From: JAPYTK01 sp964401935 | GTDB taxonomy: Bacteria > Myxococcota_A > Polyangia > Polyangiales > Polyangiaceae | Assembly: GCA_964401935.1 (NCBI GenBank) | Contig: CAYOAL010000038.1 | Coordinates: 1-64,000, forward strand | Direction of reading: 5' to 3' | DNA length: 64,000 nucleotides | Part shown: positions 27,346 to 35,538 of the stretch, piece after piece | Layout of the letters: every line of letters starts with the position of its first letter | Position numbering within the stretch: the stretch's first letter is position 1 | Translations under genes and position numbers: made by a program | The notes under the pieces: model-generated | What the model saw: the letters and a program-made list of their open reading frames with translations, nothing else | Databases searched by the model: none | Told to the model about the DNA's origin: nothing

Positions 27346-28904
27346 AAGCCCACCTCGGCGGTGGCGTAGACGAAGTGCTCCACGCGCGGGTCTCGCAGGG
27401 CGACCCGCGGGATCTCCCCAGGCACGAAGAGCCCGTAGAGGGTGTCGATGCGGGCGTAGTCCCAGAAGGGATACGACACCTTGAAGTTGGTCTCGAAGCC
27501 GAAGTGGCGCAGCCCGTCGGGTCGGGACGCCATGGCGTCGAAGAAGTGGAAGGCACCGGTGAGCTCCACGTCGGCGGGGGCGAAACCGAGCGTGCCTCCC
27601 AGATCGCGCAGGCCGCGCCCATCGGTGTCGCGCGGGAAGTTCACGAAGAAGTCCATCTCGCCGTGGATGCGGTGCCAGCGCGGGTAGGGCGACTGGAAGG
27701 TGCGGCTGGTCAGATCGGCAGGCTCGTCGTCCCCCGACACGAGGACCGCGTGGACCTCGGCGAAGGGCTCGACGCTCGACTCGCTGAGGGTGACCCGCGT
27801 GGACGCGGCGGCGAGCCACGCCGACACGTTGAGATCGCCCTCGGCGCCGCCCTGGTAGTAGCCCTCACCGCTGTAGCTCAGCGTCACCTTGCTCCCCACC
27901 CGGCCGGTGATGAGGCCACCTCCCGTCACCACCACCCGATCGATGGCGGTGTCGGCGTCGAGCACGGCGAGCACGTGAGGGTGAAACGGCTCCGCCACCT
28001 CGTAACCGAGGTGAGCGAGACCGAGGTGCTTCTTCCCACTGGGAAGGAACGCGCCGGTCGGTCCCACGACGCGATCGCGCACCAGGAAGTAGCCCGCCTC
28101 GAGCTCGACCGCGTCGTCGTAGCGGAGGTGCAGCCCATCGAAGGAGCGCGCCTGCTCGAGGAACTGCGGCACGCCGACCAGCCGCTCGTTCGCGAGCGCG
28201 ATCTCTTGGCGGCCGAGCCGCAGCGACAGGTGGGGGAGCGGCATGAGCGTCGCGTAGCCCTGGTGCAGATCGAAGCTGTCGACCGTGAAGTCGCTGCTCG
28301 AGTCGCCCGCCTCGCCGAACGTGCGCGCGTCCTGGAGCTGGATGAACACATTCGCGAGGGAGCGGTACTCTGCGAGGAGACCGACGCGGGCGCGGTGGCG
28401 GACCGAGTTTTCCACGCCCCCCTTCACGAAGTCTTGCCCCTCGCGGTGGTAGTAGCGCAGGCGGTAGCTCACGCTCGGCACGAGGACGAAGTCGTCGTTC
28501 ACGTCGATGGCGAGCGGCGACCGCGCGGCCACCGGCGCGCCGTCGGCGGAGAGCTCGGCGGGGCTTCGGTCCCTGCTCACGCCGCGACCATCACCTCGTC
28601 CCGGTCCGTGGGCGGTGCCGGTGCCATCACCGCGGCCATGCCGCACCCCGCTCCCGAAGCGTCCACGGCCGTCGCCAGCGCCGGGACCGCGGCTGTCGCC
28701 TCTCCCTCGCCCCGAGCCATGTTCGATCTGGGAGCCGCTGGCCGCCTCGCCCTTGGGCGGCGAAGGCGCCTCGCTGGGGACCACTGCCGAGGGCTCCTTC
28801 GGAGGCGGCCCCTTCGACGGCGGCAGCGGCTCGGCGCTGGCCATCGTCGCGACCACCGTGGTCGCCATGACCACGAGCGAAGCCACACGCTCCGGGCGAA
28901 CCAT
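27342..28904 (-). CDS. Alginate_exp-type outer-membrane beta-barrel protein
   Basis: About 520 residues. From ATG 28904 there is a good signal peptide (MVRPERVASLVVMATTVVAT, cleaved near ASA), then a Gly/Arg/Asp-rich disordered stretch (residues 45-110). After this comes a barrel resembling the alginate_exp/AlgE domain: VSYRLRYYHREGQDF, ENSVRHRARVGLLAEYRSLANVFIQLQDARTFGE, LRLGRQEIALANERLVG. It ends in phenylalanine (TAEVGF), as outer-membrane barrels usually do. A GTG at 28958 overlaps the upstream ATPase stop by 4 bp and is an alternative start with a long n-region. Likely role: export or uptake of a polyanionic or hydrophobic compound. There are no alginate genes nearby. Confidence 0.82.
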   Translation of the reverse strand: MVRPERVASLVVMATTVVATMASAEPLPPSKGPPPKEPSAVVPSEAPSPPKGEAASGSQIEHGSGRGRGDSRGPGAGDGRGRFGSGVRHGRGDGTGTAHGPGRGDGRGVSRDRSPAELSADGAPVAARSPLAIDVNDDFVLVPSVSYRLRYYHREGQDFVKGGVENSVRHRARVGLLAEYRSLANVFIQLQDARTFGEAGDSSSDFTVDSFDLHQGYATLMPLPHLSLRLGRQEIALANERLVGVPQFLEQARSFDGLHLRYDDAVELEAGYFLVRDRVVGPTGAFLPSGKKHLGLAHLGYEVAEPFHPHVLAVLDADTAIDRVVVTGGGLITGRVGSKVTLSYSGEGYYQGGAEGDLNVSAWLAAASTRVTLSESSVEPFAEVHAVLVSGDDEPADLTSRTFQSPYPRWHRIHGEMDFFVNFPRDTDGRGLRDLGGTLGFAPADVELTGAFHFFDAMASRPDGLRHFGFETNFKVSYPFWDYARIDTLYGLFVPGEIPRVALRDPRVEHFVYATAEVGF

Positions 28905-28954
28905 GGCGAGGATGGTTGCATGTAGCGGCGGCGGGCTCAACGAGACCGCATCCG

Positions 28955-31900
28955 TCACGCGAGGCTGTGGTGGGTCACTCCGGAGAGGCCGCGCGCGAGC
29001 TCGACCAAGCGGGCGTGGTGCGTGAAGAACAACACCTGCGTCCGGGTGGCGACATCGGCCAGCACCTCGAGCGCAGCCAGCGCGCGGTCGTCGTCGAAGT
29101 GAATGAGCACGTCGTCGAGCACCAGCGGCAACAGCTCGCTCCGCTCACCGTAGCGCTCCAAGCTGGCGAGGCGAAGGGCCAGGTAGAGCTGGTCACGAGT
29201 GCCATCGGAGAGGCCCGCGACGTCCACCTCCGTGCCGTCGGCGCGGGTGCAGCGGAGCGCCGGCTCGTCTTGCTCGTCGAAGCCGACGGAGAGGGCGGTG
29301 TAGCGCCCCAGCGTGAGGCGCGGAAAGAGCTCGCTGGCCCGCGCCAAGATGGGCCCCTGGTTCTTCTGACGGTAACGTTCGATCTCTCGCTCGAGCACCA
29401 CCGCCGCGAGACGCACGCGCACGTAGCGCTCCGCGAGACGCACCGCCGCGGCGAGGCTGGCCTCCCGCTCCGCCGCCGCTCCGGCCGCGCCCTCTTTGCG
29501 CTCGAGCTCGGAGAGACCGCGCTTGGCGGCCCCGATCGCGCCGGAGAGCTGCTCGCAGCGCTCGGCCACGCTGCGATACTCTTCCTCGAGCTCGTCGGCG
29601 CGCTCACGGGCAGCGTCGATGTCGAGCTCGCGGGTGAGCTCCTCGAGCTCGGCGATCGCTCCCTCCGCAAAGAGCGCGTTCTCCGTCTCGGCGAGGGCTG
29701 CGGTGAGCCGCGCAGCGAGCTCCACCCGCTCTTCCACGAGGCCGAGCCCCTCCGACGACGTCACCCCCGCCGCGCGCATGATCTCGGCGAGGGCTCCCTC
29801 GGCGACCTGGGTCTCTTGGACGAGGCTCGCGAGCTGGTCGCGCTTCGCCGCGAGCTTGTCGTCGAGCTCGGCCCGCCGCGCGCGCGCGGCCCGCGCGTCA
29901 CGGTGGAGCGCGATGAACGCCTCCGCTGCCCGCTCCAAGGGCTCGGACGCGGTGGCCGCGCCGAAGCGGGTGAGCAAGGGCGCCAGCATGGCCTCGAACT
30001 CACCTGCGTCGCGGCGCATTCCCGCGATGCGGCGCGTCAGCTCGTCGGCCGCCCCAGAGCGCCTGAACAGGTCCTCGAGCACGGCCTCCACGGCGGCCGC
30101 TTCCTCGAGGCTCGCGTCCGTGGCGAGGCCGAGCGTCGTCATCACCTCGCCCCAAGCGCGCTGCCACTGTTCGAGCGCGGTCTCTCGTTCCGACGCTCGC
30201 CCTTGCAGGACGGCGATGCGCTCATCGAGCTCGTCGAGCTTCTCGCGCAGCGCTCGACGCGCCGACCGACGCTCGTCTTCGCTCCTCACGAGGGCGTCGG
30301 CGCGCGCCCAGAGCTCACGCAGCGACTCCGCCTCGGAAGACGCCACCAGCGCACCGAGCTGCCGCGCGAGCTCCGCCCTCTGCCCGGACGCGCGCTCTTG
30401 CTCGTGCCTCACCGACGCGAGCTCGTCGCTCGCGGCCGTCCACGCCTCCCACACGTCGAGCCACGCCTCCGCGGCCTCGGGCGAGGCGGGGGGTGTCGCG
30501 ATGCCCTCCCACGCGCTCGTCCACTCCCGCTCGGCGGCAGCCCACGCTTGCCGCACCTCCTCGACCCGCGCCGACACCCGTCGACGCTCTCCCTCGAGCG
30601 CCTCGCGTTCGGCGCTGAGGCGAGCTCGTTGGGCCACCCGATCCGCCTGTTGCCACAGGCGATCCGCCACCCCATCGCAGACGCTCATGGCGTCGAGGAA
30701 CGGCGTCGGGTTCACCGCGCCTCCCCGACCGAGATCCAGCGAGAGCTCCGCCCAGAGCTCGTCGCGCCGAGCGCGCGCGGTCACGAGATCAGCCGCCGCG
30801 GGCGCGCCGAGCTGGGTGAGCTCGGAGAGGCTCGTCGCCACCTCCGCGAAGCGCTGAGCGAGCCGCTCGGCTTGTTCGTCGAGCTCACGCTCACGAGCGC
30901 CGAGCTCGCGCAGCCGCCGACCTTGAGCGACAACCCACGCCCGGCCCGGCGGGGTCCGCGTCATCGCGCCGAGCTCGCCGCCGAGCTCACCGATGCGGCC
31001 CTCCAGTCGGCGCCGCGTCTCGCCGAGCGCCGCGATCCGCTCGTCGAGCTCCACGTCACGCGAGGCCCCGCCGAGGATCCGCCGGAGCGACTCCACGTCC
31101 CGCGGCGCGGGCAGCTCGAGCCACCGTTCGCCCAGCGTCTCGCGACGCGCCTTCGCGTCGGAGAGCGCGCTCCTGGCCGCCGCGAGCTCAGCGACCAACC
31201 CACCATGAGCGGTGCGCAGCTTGGTGAGCCGCGCGCGGGTGGGCTTGTCGATGAACAACCGGTCCACCTCGCTCGCAGCCACGTCGCGACCGAGCTCGCG
31301 TACGAGCCGCTCCACATCACGCCGAATGCCCGCGAGGGCTTCTTCGCGCTTTGGGAGGTCGAGGTTGGCCTTTCGGTGGTTGCCGAGCCGATCGCTCACC
31401 TCGCGCACCACCGACTCGTCGAGGTCGGCCAGCGCGTCGTCTACGTGGAGCGCCTCTCGCTCCGACGCCAGCGCCGCGAGCTCGTCGCGGAGCTCCGCGG
31501 CGCGCTCCACACAGCGGTCGCGCTGCTGCTCGGCGGCGACGCGGCGGGCGCGCGCGTCGGGGGGCAGCTCCGGCACCGGTCCGAGCTCGGCGAGCTGCCG
31601 CCGGAGCTCGCGGCGCTTGGCGAGATTCGGGAGCGCACGCAAGGCGCGCTGGAGCCGCTGTCGCTCGGCCCCGAGCTGCTGGCGCCGCGCCACCTCCCGC
31701 TCCTTCTCGGCCTGGGCTTCCTCCGTGGCGTCGCGCTGCATCTGCCACGACGAAGGCAACATCTCTTTCATGAAGATGCTCTGCTTCGCCTCCTTGAGCT
31801 GGCGCAACGCTTCGTTGAGCTTCGGCGTCTGACCTCGCGCCTTGAACAGCTCCTCCTGCTCGGCGTGGAGCGCGTCGAGCACCCCGCCGATCCCCCGCGC

Positions 31901-32359
31901 GCCGCCCGCGTCGAAGAGCGTCTCCCCCACGTCGCCGTCGCCACGGAGCAAGGCCTCCGCCCCTTCGCGCAGCGTCACGTGATCGAGGCCGAACATGGTG
32001 ACGAACAGCGACTGGCTCACGCCACAGAGCGCGCGGCCGAGGAGCAGCTCGTCGAGCGGTCGCTCGTTCGGATCGAGGATCGTGCGCTTGCGACCCTTGC
32101 GCCGCACCAGCGCGAGGTGCTCGCCAGCGGCGTATTCGAGCACGCCGCCCACCCGCAACGCCTTGTTGTCGTGGGTGTGAGCGTCGGGCGTGCGAGCGGG
32201 CATGCCATACAAGAGCGCGGTGATGGCGCGCAGGGCGGTGCTCTTGCCCGCCTCGTTCGGGCCAAAGACCACGTGCATGTCGGTGGCCGGCTCACCGAAG
32301 GCGAGGGTGAGCCCAGAGAAGTGGCCGTAGGCGATGAGCTGGAGCTCGCGCAGCCTCAC
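28955..32359 (-). CDS. YhaN-like SMC/Rad50-type ATPase
   Basis: 1134 residues. The N-terminal ATPase half opens with LQLIAYGHFSGLTLAF and has Walker A GPNEAGKST. A very long Glu/Arg/Ala-rich coiled-coil region follows. The C-terminal half has the signature VAGLSDGTRDQLYLALRLA and Walker B LPLVLDDVLIHFDD. This AAA_27/YhaN build is a Rad50/SbcC relative without a clear zinc hook. Its start overlaps the YhaO-like nuclease stop by 4 bp, as in the usual yhaO-yhaN or sbcDC pairs. The complex probably processes DNA ends or hairpins using ATP. Confidence 0.92.
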   Translation of the reverse strand: MRLRELQLIAYGHFSGLTLAFGEPATDMHVVFGPNEAGKSTALRAITALLYGMPARTPDAHTHDNKALRVGGVLEYAAGEHLALVRRKGRKRTILDPNERPLDELLLGRALCGVSQSLFVTMFGLDHVTLREGAEALLRGDGDVGETLFDAGGARGIGGVLDALHAEQEELFKARGQTPKLNEALRQLKEAKQSIFMKEMLPSSWQMQRDATEEAQAEKEREVARRQQLGAERQRLQRALRALPNLAKRRELRRQLAELGPVPELPPDARARRVAAEQQRDRCVERAAELRDELAALASEREALHVDDALADLDESVVREVSDRLGNHRKANLDLPKREEALAGIRRDVERLVRELGRDVAASEVDRLFIDKPTRARLTKLRTAHGGLVAELAAARSALSDAKARRETLGERWLELPAPRDVESLRRILGGASRDVELDERIAALGETRRRLEGRIGELGGELGAMTRTPPGRAWVVAQGRRLRELGARERELDEQAERLAQRFAEVATSLSELTQLGAPAAADLVTARARRDELWAELSLDLGRGGAVNPTPFLDAMSVCDGVADRLWQQADRVAQRARLSAEREALEGERRRVSARVEEVRQAWAAAEREWTSAWEGIATPPASPEAAEAWLDVWEAWTAASDELASVRHEQERASGQRAELARQLGALVASSEAESLRELWARADALVRSEDERRSARRALREKLDELDERIAVLQGRASERETALEQWQRAWGEVMTTLGLATDASLEEAAAVEAVLEDLFRRSGAADELTRRIAGMRRDAGEFEAMLAPLLTRFGAATASEPLERAAEAFIALHRDARAARARRAELDDKLAAKRDQLASLVQETQVAEGALAEIMRAAGVTSSEGLGLVEERVELAARLTAALAETENALFAEGAIAELEELTRELDIDAARERADELEEEYRSVAERCEQLSGAIGAAKRGLSELERKEGAAGAAAEREASLAAAVRLAERYVRVRLAAVVLEREIERYRQKNQGPILARASELFPRLTLGRYTALSVGFDEQDEPALRCTRADGTEVDVAGLSDGTRDQLYLALRLASLERYGERSELLPLVLDDVLIHFDDDRALAALEVLADVATRTQVLFFTHHARLVELARGLSGVTHHSLA

Positions 32360-33603
32360 TCGAGCTCCTCGAGCTGGGTGAGCCGCGCCATGAGCAGCCC
32401 CGCCACGTCGCTCACGATCTCGGCGCGGGCCGCGTCGCTCTCGACATCGAGCTCGGCCCGCACGTCGGCGGGGAGCTTCTGCAAGAACGCCTCGAGCTCC
32501 GCCATGAGCTCACCGCGCGCCGCGACGTCCACCGCGAGCGCGCCGAGAGCGCCCGCGATCTGCCCCACCGCGTCGTCGCCGCGCGCGAGCTCGTCCCACG
32601 GCACCGTGCGTCGGGTAGCGAGCCGCACCTTCTCCACCCAGAGCTCACCGACGTCGGTGCCGGCCGCTCGCACCGCGGCCACCCAGCGGTCAGGCTCGCG
32701 CATCAACGCGTCGTGCGCCGGTGAGGCCCCCACCAGCGTCACCCGCACCGCGAGGGGACGCTCCTCGGCGCGCCGCACCTCGTCGGCGAGCGCGGCGCGC
32801 ACCCGATCCACCGCGTCGTGTCCGCTCGCCGCGTCCTCGACGGAGACCTCCAACGCCGACCAGCGCACCACGTCGAGGGTCTTCGGCTCCACCGCCGCCA
32901 CTCGCCCGTCGGACACCGTCACGAGGAGCGCGCCCTTGGGTCCGGTCTCGCGCGCGTGCCGGCCCTGGAGGTTGCCGGCGAAAGCCACCCACGGTCGCTC
33001 GTGCAGAATCTCCTGCTGGTGGACGTGGCCCAAGGCCCAGAAGTCGTAGCCCCGATCGACGAGGGTGTGGAGGCGGCACGGCGCGTAGGGCTGGTGCCCC
33101 GCGCGACCGGTGAGCGCGGTGTGCAACAGGCCCACGTTCAACAAGCCGGCGACGGGCGCGGGGTAGCCGGCGGCGAGGTCGTCGGTGACCGCACGCTTGG
33201 CGAAGCCCTGCCCGTGCACCGCCAAACCGAGGTCGTCGAACACGACCGTCTCGGGCCGGCGGGTCGCGAGCTCACGTACGTTCTCGGGCAACGTGAGGTG
33301 CTTCTGGATCTGGCTCGCCGCGTCGTGGTTGCCGCGGATGGAGACCACCCGCACCCCGCCCTGCCTGAGCAGCGACATCTGACGCGCGAAGAACAGTCCC
33401 GTCGCGTAGTCCTTCCAGTCGCCGTCGAACACGTCGCCGGCGAGCAAGAGGACATCGACCTCCTCGCTCAGGCAGAGCTCGACGAGCGCCTCGAGCGCCT
33501 CCCGCGTGGCTGCTCGCATGCGCTCGACGGGCGCGCCCTCGTACCCCTCGAGGCCCCGCATCGGGCTGTCGAGGTGCAAGTCCGCGGCGTGAACCAGCTT
33601 CAC
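32356..33603 (-). CDS. YhaO/SbcD-like DNA repair exonuclease
   Basis: A 415-residue calcineurin-type metallophosphoesterase. All metal motifs are present: HAADLHLDSP, LAGDVFDGDW, SIRGNHD, GLLHTAL and GHVHQQ. The C-terminal third has a capping or ATPase-interaction region rich in Glu and Ala (ELMAELEAFLQKLPADVRAEL). It is the nuclease partner of the YhaN-like ATPase, whose start it overlaps by 4 bp. It follows a small lipoprotein gene by 29 bp, so the operon may begin further upstream at 34070. Confidence 0.93.
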   Translation of the reverse strand: MKLVHAADLHLDSPMRGLEGYEGAPVERMRAATREALEALVELCLSEEVDVLLLAGDVFDGDWKDYATGLFFARQMSLLRQGGVRVVSIRGNHDAASQIQKHLTLPENVRELATRRPETVVFDDLGLAVHGQGFAKRAVTDDLAAGYPAPVAGLLNVGLLHTALTGRAGHQPYAPCRLHTLVDRGYDFWALGHVHQQEILHERPWVAFAGNLQGRHARETGPKGALLVTVSDGRVAAVEPKTLDVVRWSALEVSVEDAASGHDAVDRVRAALADEVRRAEERPLAVRVTLVGASPAHDALMREPDRWVAAVRAAGTDVGELWVEKVRLATRRTVPWDELARGDDAVGQIAGALGALAVDVAARGELMAELEAFLQKLPADVRAELDVESDAARAEIVSDVAGLLMARLTQLEELE

Positions 33604-33632
33604 GCCCGGACGCTAGCACGACGAAACGGGGA

Positions 33633-34070
33633 TCAGGACTTGACGAGGACGAGGCCAGCCTCGCCCTTCTTGTCAGCCTCACACGTGAGCTTGCCCCCGG
33701 CGTTCTTGCACTTGAGCTCCTTGCCGTCGGTCACGAGGATCACCGAGTCGCCCTCTTGTTTCCAGGTGCCCTCCTTCTCCTCGCTCTTCTTCTCCTCGCC
33801 TTCTTTCAGCGACGGCATGGACGACTTCATCTTGAGCTTGCCGCCCGACTCGAGCTCCACGCTCATCTCCATCGCGTCCATCAGCGCCACCCCGAGCTTG
33901 GCGAAGCCCTGCTGCTCTTCGGGCAGCTTGGCGATCTCCGCCTCCATCGATTTTTTCATCTCGGTTTTGTCGAGCTTGTACGTTCCCTCGACGCCTCCAC
34001 AGCCGGTGAGGCCGGCGACGGCGAGAGCGAGAGCGAGGGGGGCGAAGAGGCGATTCATCGTGAGTTTCAT
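33633..34070 (-). CDS. Small lipoprotein, Lys/Glu-rich
   Basis: A 145-residue lipoprotein. The AAGGGAGAACCAC ribosome site fixes the ATG at 34070; the lipobox is AGLTGC. The mature part starts GGVEGTYKLDKTEMKKSMEAEIAKLP, followed by a beta-rich portion (SVELESGGKLKMKSSMPS, GTWKQEGDSVILV, GGKLTCEAD). The pattern resembles small bacterial lipocalin-like or DUF4923-type proteins in which a VEGTYKLD strand opens the fold, but the family is uncertain. It lies 29 bp upstream of the YhaO-like gene in the same direction. Confidence 0.8.
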   Translation of the reverse strand: MKLTMNRLFAPLALALAVAGLTGCGGVEGTYKLDKTEMKKSMEAEIAKLPEEQQGFAKLGVALMDAMEMSVELESGGKLKMKSSMPSLKEGEEKKSEEKEGTWKQEGDSVILVTDGKELKCKNAGGKLTCEADKKGEAGLVLVKS

Positions 34071-34238
34071 GTGGTTCTCCCTTGGGGTGAGCGGTGATAC
34101 GGCGAGCCGCGTCTCTCCTTCCCCGCGACTCGTTCGACCCGCGCGACCAGGGCGACGCTCGCCCACGTCCACGAAAACTCCACGAAGGTTCCGAGATGCT
34201 CCCCCCCAGCGGGGGCTCGTCTGCGCTATGAGACCGCC

Positions 34239-35516
34239 ATGAGCAAGGTCGCGATCCTCCGAACCAGCCCGAAGACCGTCCTCTCGGACTACCACCGGCT
34301 GCTCAACCTCGCCGATTACCAGAGCGCCCTCGACAAGGCGGTCGACACCGCCCTCAAGATCAACATTTCCTGGCACTTCTTCTATCCGGGCAGCTCGACC
34401 ACGCCTTGGCAGATGGAGGGGGTCATCCGCGCGATGAAGGCCGACGGCTTCGATCCGAGCCTCATCCACGCTTGCCACAACCGCACGGTGGTGATCGACG
34501 CGCACCTGGGGGAGACGGAGAACAAGCAGATCGACGTGGTGCGAGCGCACGGCTTGCGCAACGTGCACCTCTACGAGCCCGAGCACGAGTGGATCCACAT
34601 CCGTGATGCGGTAGGCCCGGTGGCTGATCAGCTGTTGGTGCTGAACGACGTGTACCCGGACGGATTCCACATCCCCAAGCGCTTCATCGGCGAGAACATC
34701 ATCCACCTCCCCACGGTGAAGACCCACATCTTCACCACGACCACCGGCGCGATGAAGAACGCCTTCGGCGGCCTCCTCAACGAGCGCCGTCACTGGACCC
34801 ACCCCGTGATCCACGAGACCCTCGTGGATCTGCTGCGCATCCAGCAGAAGATCCACCCCGGCCTGTTCGCGGTGATGGATGGCACCTTCGCCGGAGACGG
34901 CCCCGGGCCGCGCTGCATGATCCCCCACGTGAAGAACGTGATCCTCGCGAGCGCGGATCAGGTGGCGATCGACGCGGTGGCGGCCAAGCTCATGGGCTTC
35001 GATCCGATGTCGATCAAGTTCATCCGCATCGCCCACGAGCAGGGCCTCGGAGTGGGTGACCCTCGCGACATCGAGCTCGTCGGCGACGAGGACGCGGCGC
35101 AGGAGAACTGGCAGTTCGAAGGCCCCTACAAGAAGATGACCTTCGCCTCGCGCATGCAGCACAAGATCTACTGGGGCCCGCTGAAGAAGCCGATCGAGTG
35201 GTCGCTCAAGACGGTGCTCGCGCCGTGGGCCTACCTCGCCAGCGTGGCCTACCACGACAGCTTCTGGTACCCGTTGATGGCGAAGCGTCGCGTGGAGGAG
35301 GTGTTGCAGAGCGACTGGGGACGCCTCTTCCACAACTGGGCCGACGTGCAGGCCGACGCCGAGGGTTATCCCGACGTGGGCGCGGCCACGCCCGAGCTCA
35401 CCCGCGCCGGCCTCAAGGCCTTCGCGCGCTCCATCCCGCTCCTCGGCGGCGCCCTCATGGAGGCGCCCGAGCTCGCCGCCATCCGGCGCCGGCACACCCA
35501 CGTCGATCCGTCGTGA
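34239..35516 (+). CDS. DUF362 protein
   Basis: A 425-residue protein of the DUF362 family, recognisable from the opening VAILRTSPKTVLSDY, NIIHLPTVKTHIFTTTTGAMKNAFGGLL, the central VMDGTFAGDGPGPR and ILASADQVAIDAVAAKLMGFDPMSIKFI. DUF362 proteins often carry ferredoxin-type Fe-S motifs; none is visible here. Related proteins are proposed to act in redox or anaerobic methyl/cofactor chemistry, but the function is unsettled. It is monocistronic, divergent from the small lipoprotein and convergent with the helicase gene (22 bp apart). Confidence 0.88.
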   Translation: MSKVAILRTSPKTVLSDYHRLLNLADYQSALDKAVDTALKINISWHFFYPGSSTTPWQMEGVIRAMKADGFDPSLIHACHNRTVVIDAHLGETENKQIDVVRAHGLRNVHLYEPEHEWIHIRDAVGPVADQLLVLNDVYPDGFHIPKRFIGENIIHLPTVKTHIFTTTTGAMKNAFGGLLNERRHWTHPVIHETLVDLLRIQQKIHPGLFAVMDGTFAGDGPGPRCMIPHVKNVILASADQVAIDAVAAKLMGFDPMSIKFIRIAHEQGLGVGDPRDIELVGDEDAAQENWQFEGPYKKMTFASRMQHKIYWGPLKKPIEWSLKTVLAPWAYLASVAYHDSFWYPLMAKRRVEEVLQSDWGRLFHNWADVQADAEGYPDVGAATPELTRAGLKAFARSIPLLGGALMEAPELAAIRRRHTHVDPS

Positions 35517-35538
35517 CGCGCAGCCGGCGACGGCGCGT

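Noticed and set aside
28916..33049. Plus-strand open frame of more than 1300 codons
   Set aside because: It is the complement of the YhaN/YhaO genes, where both ATPase and nuclease motifs are visible on the minus strand.
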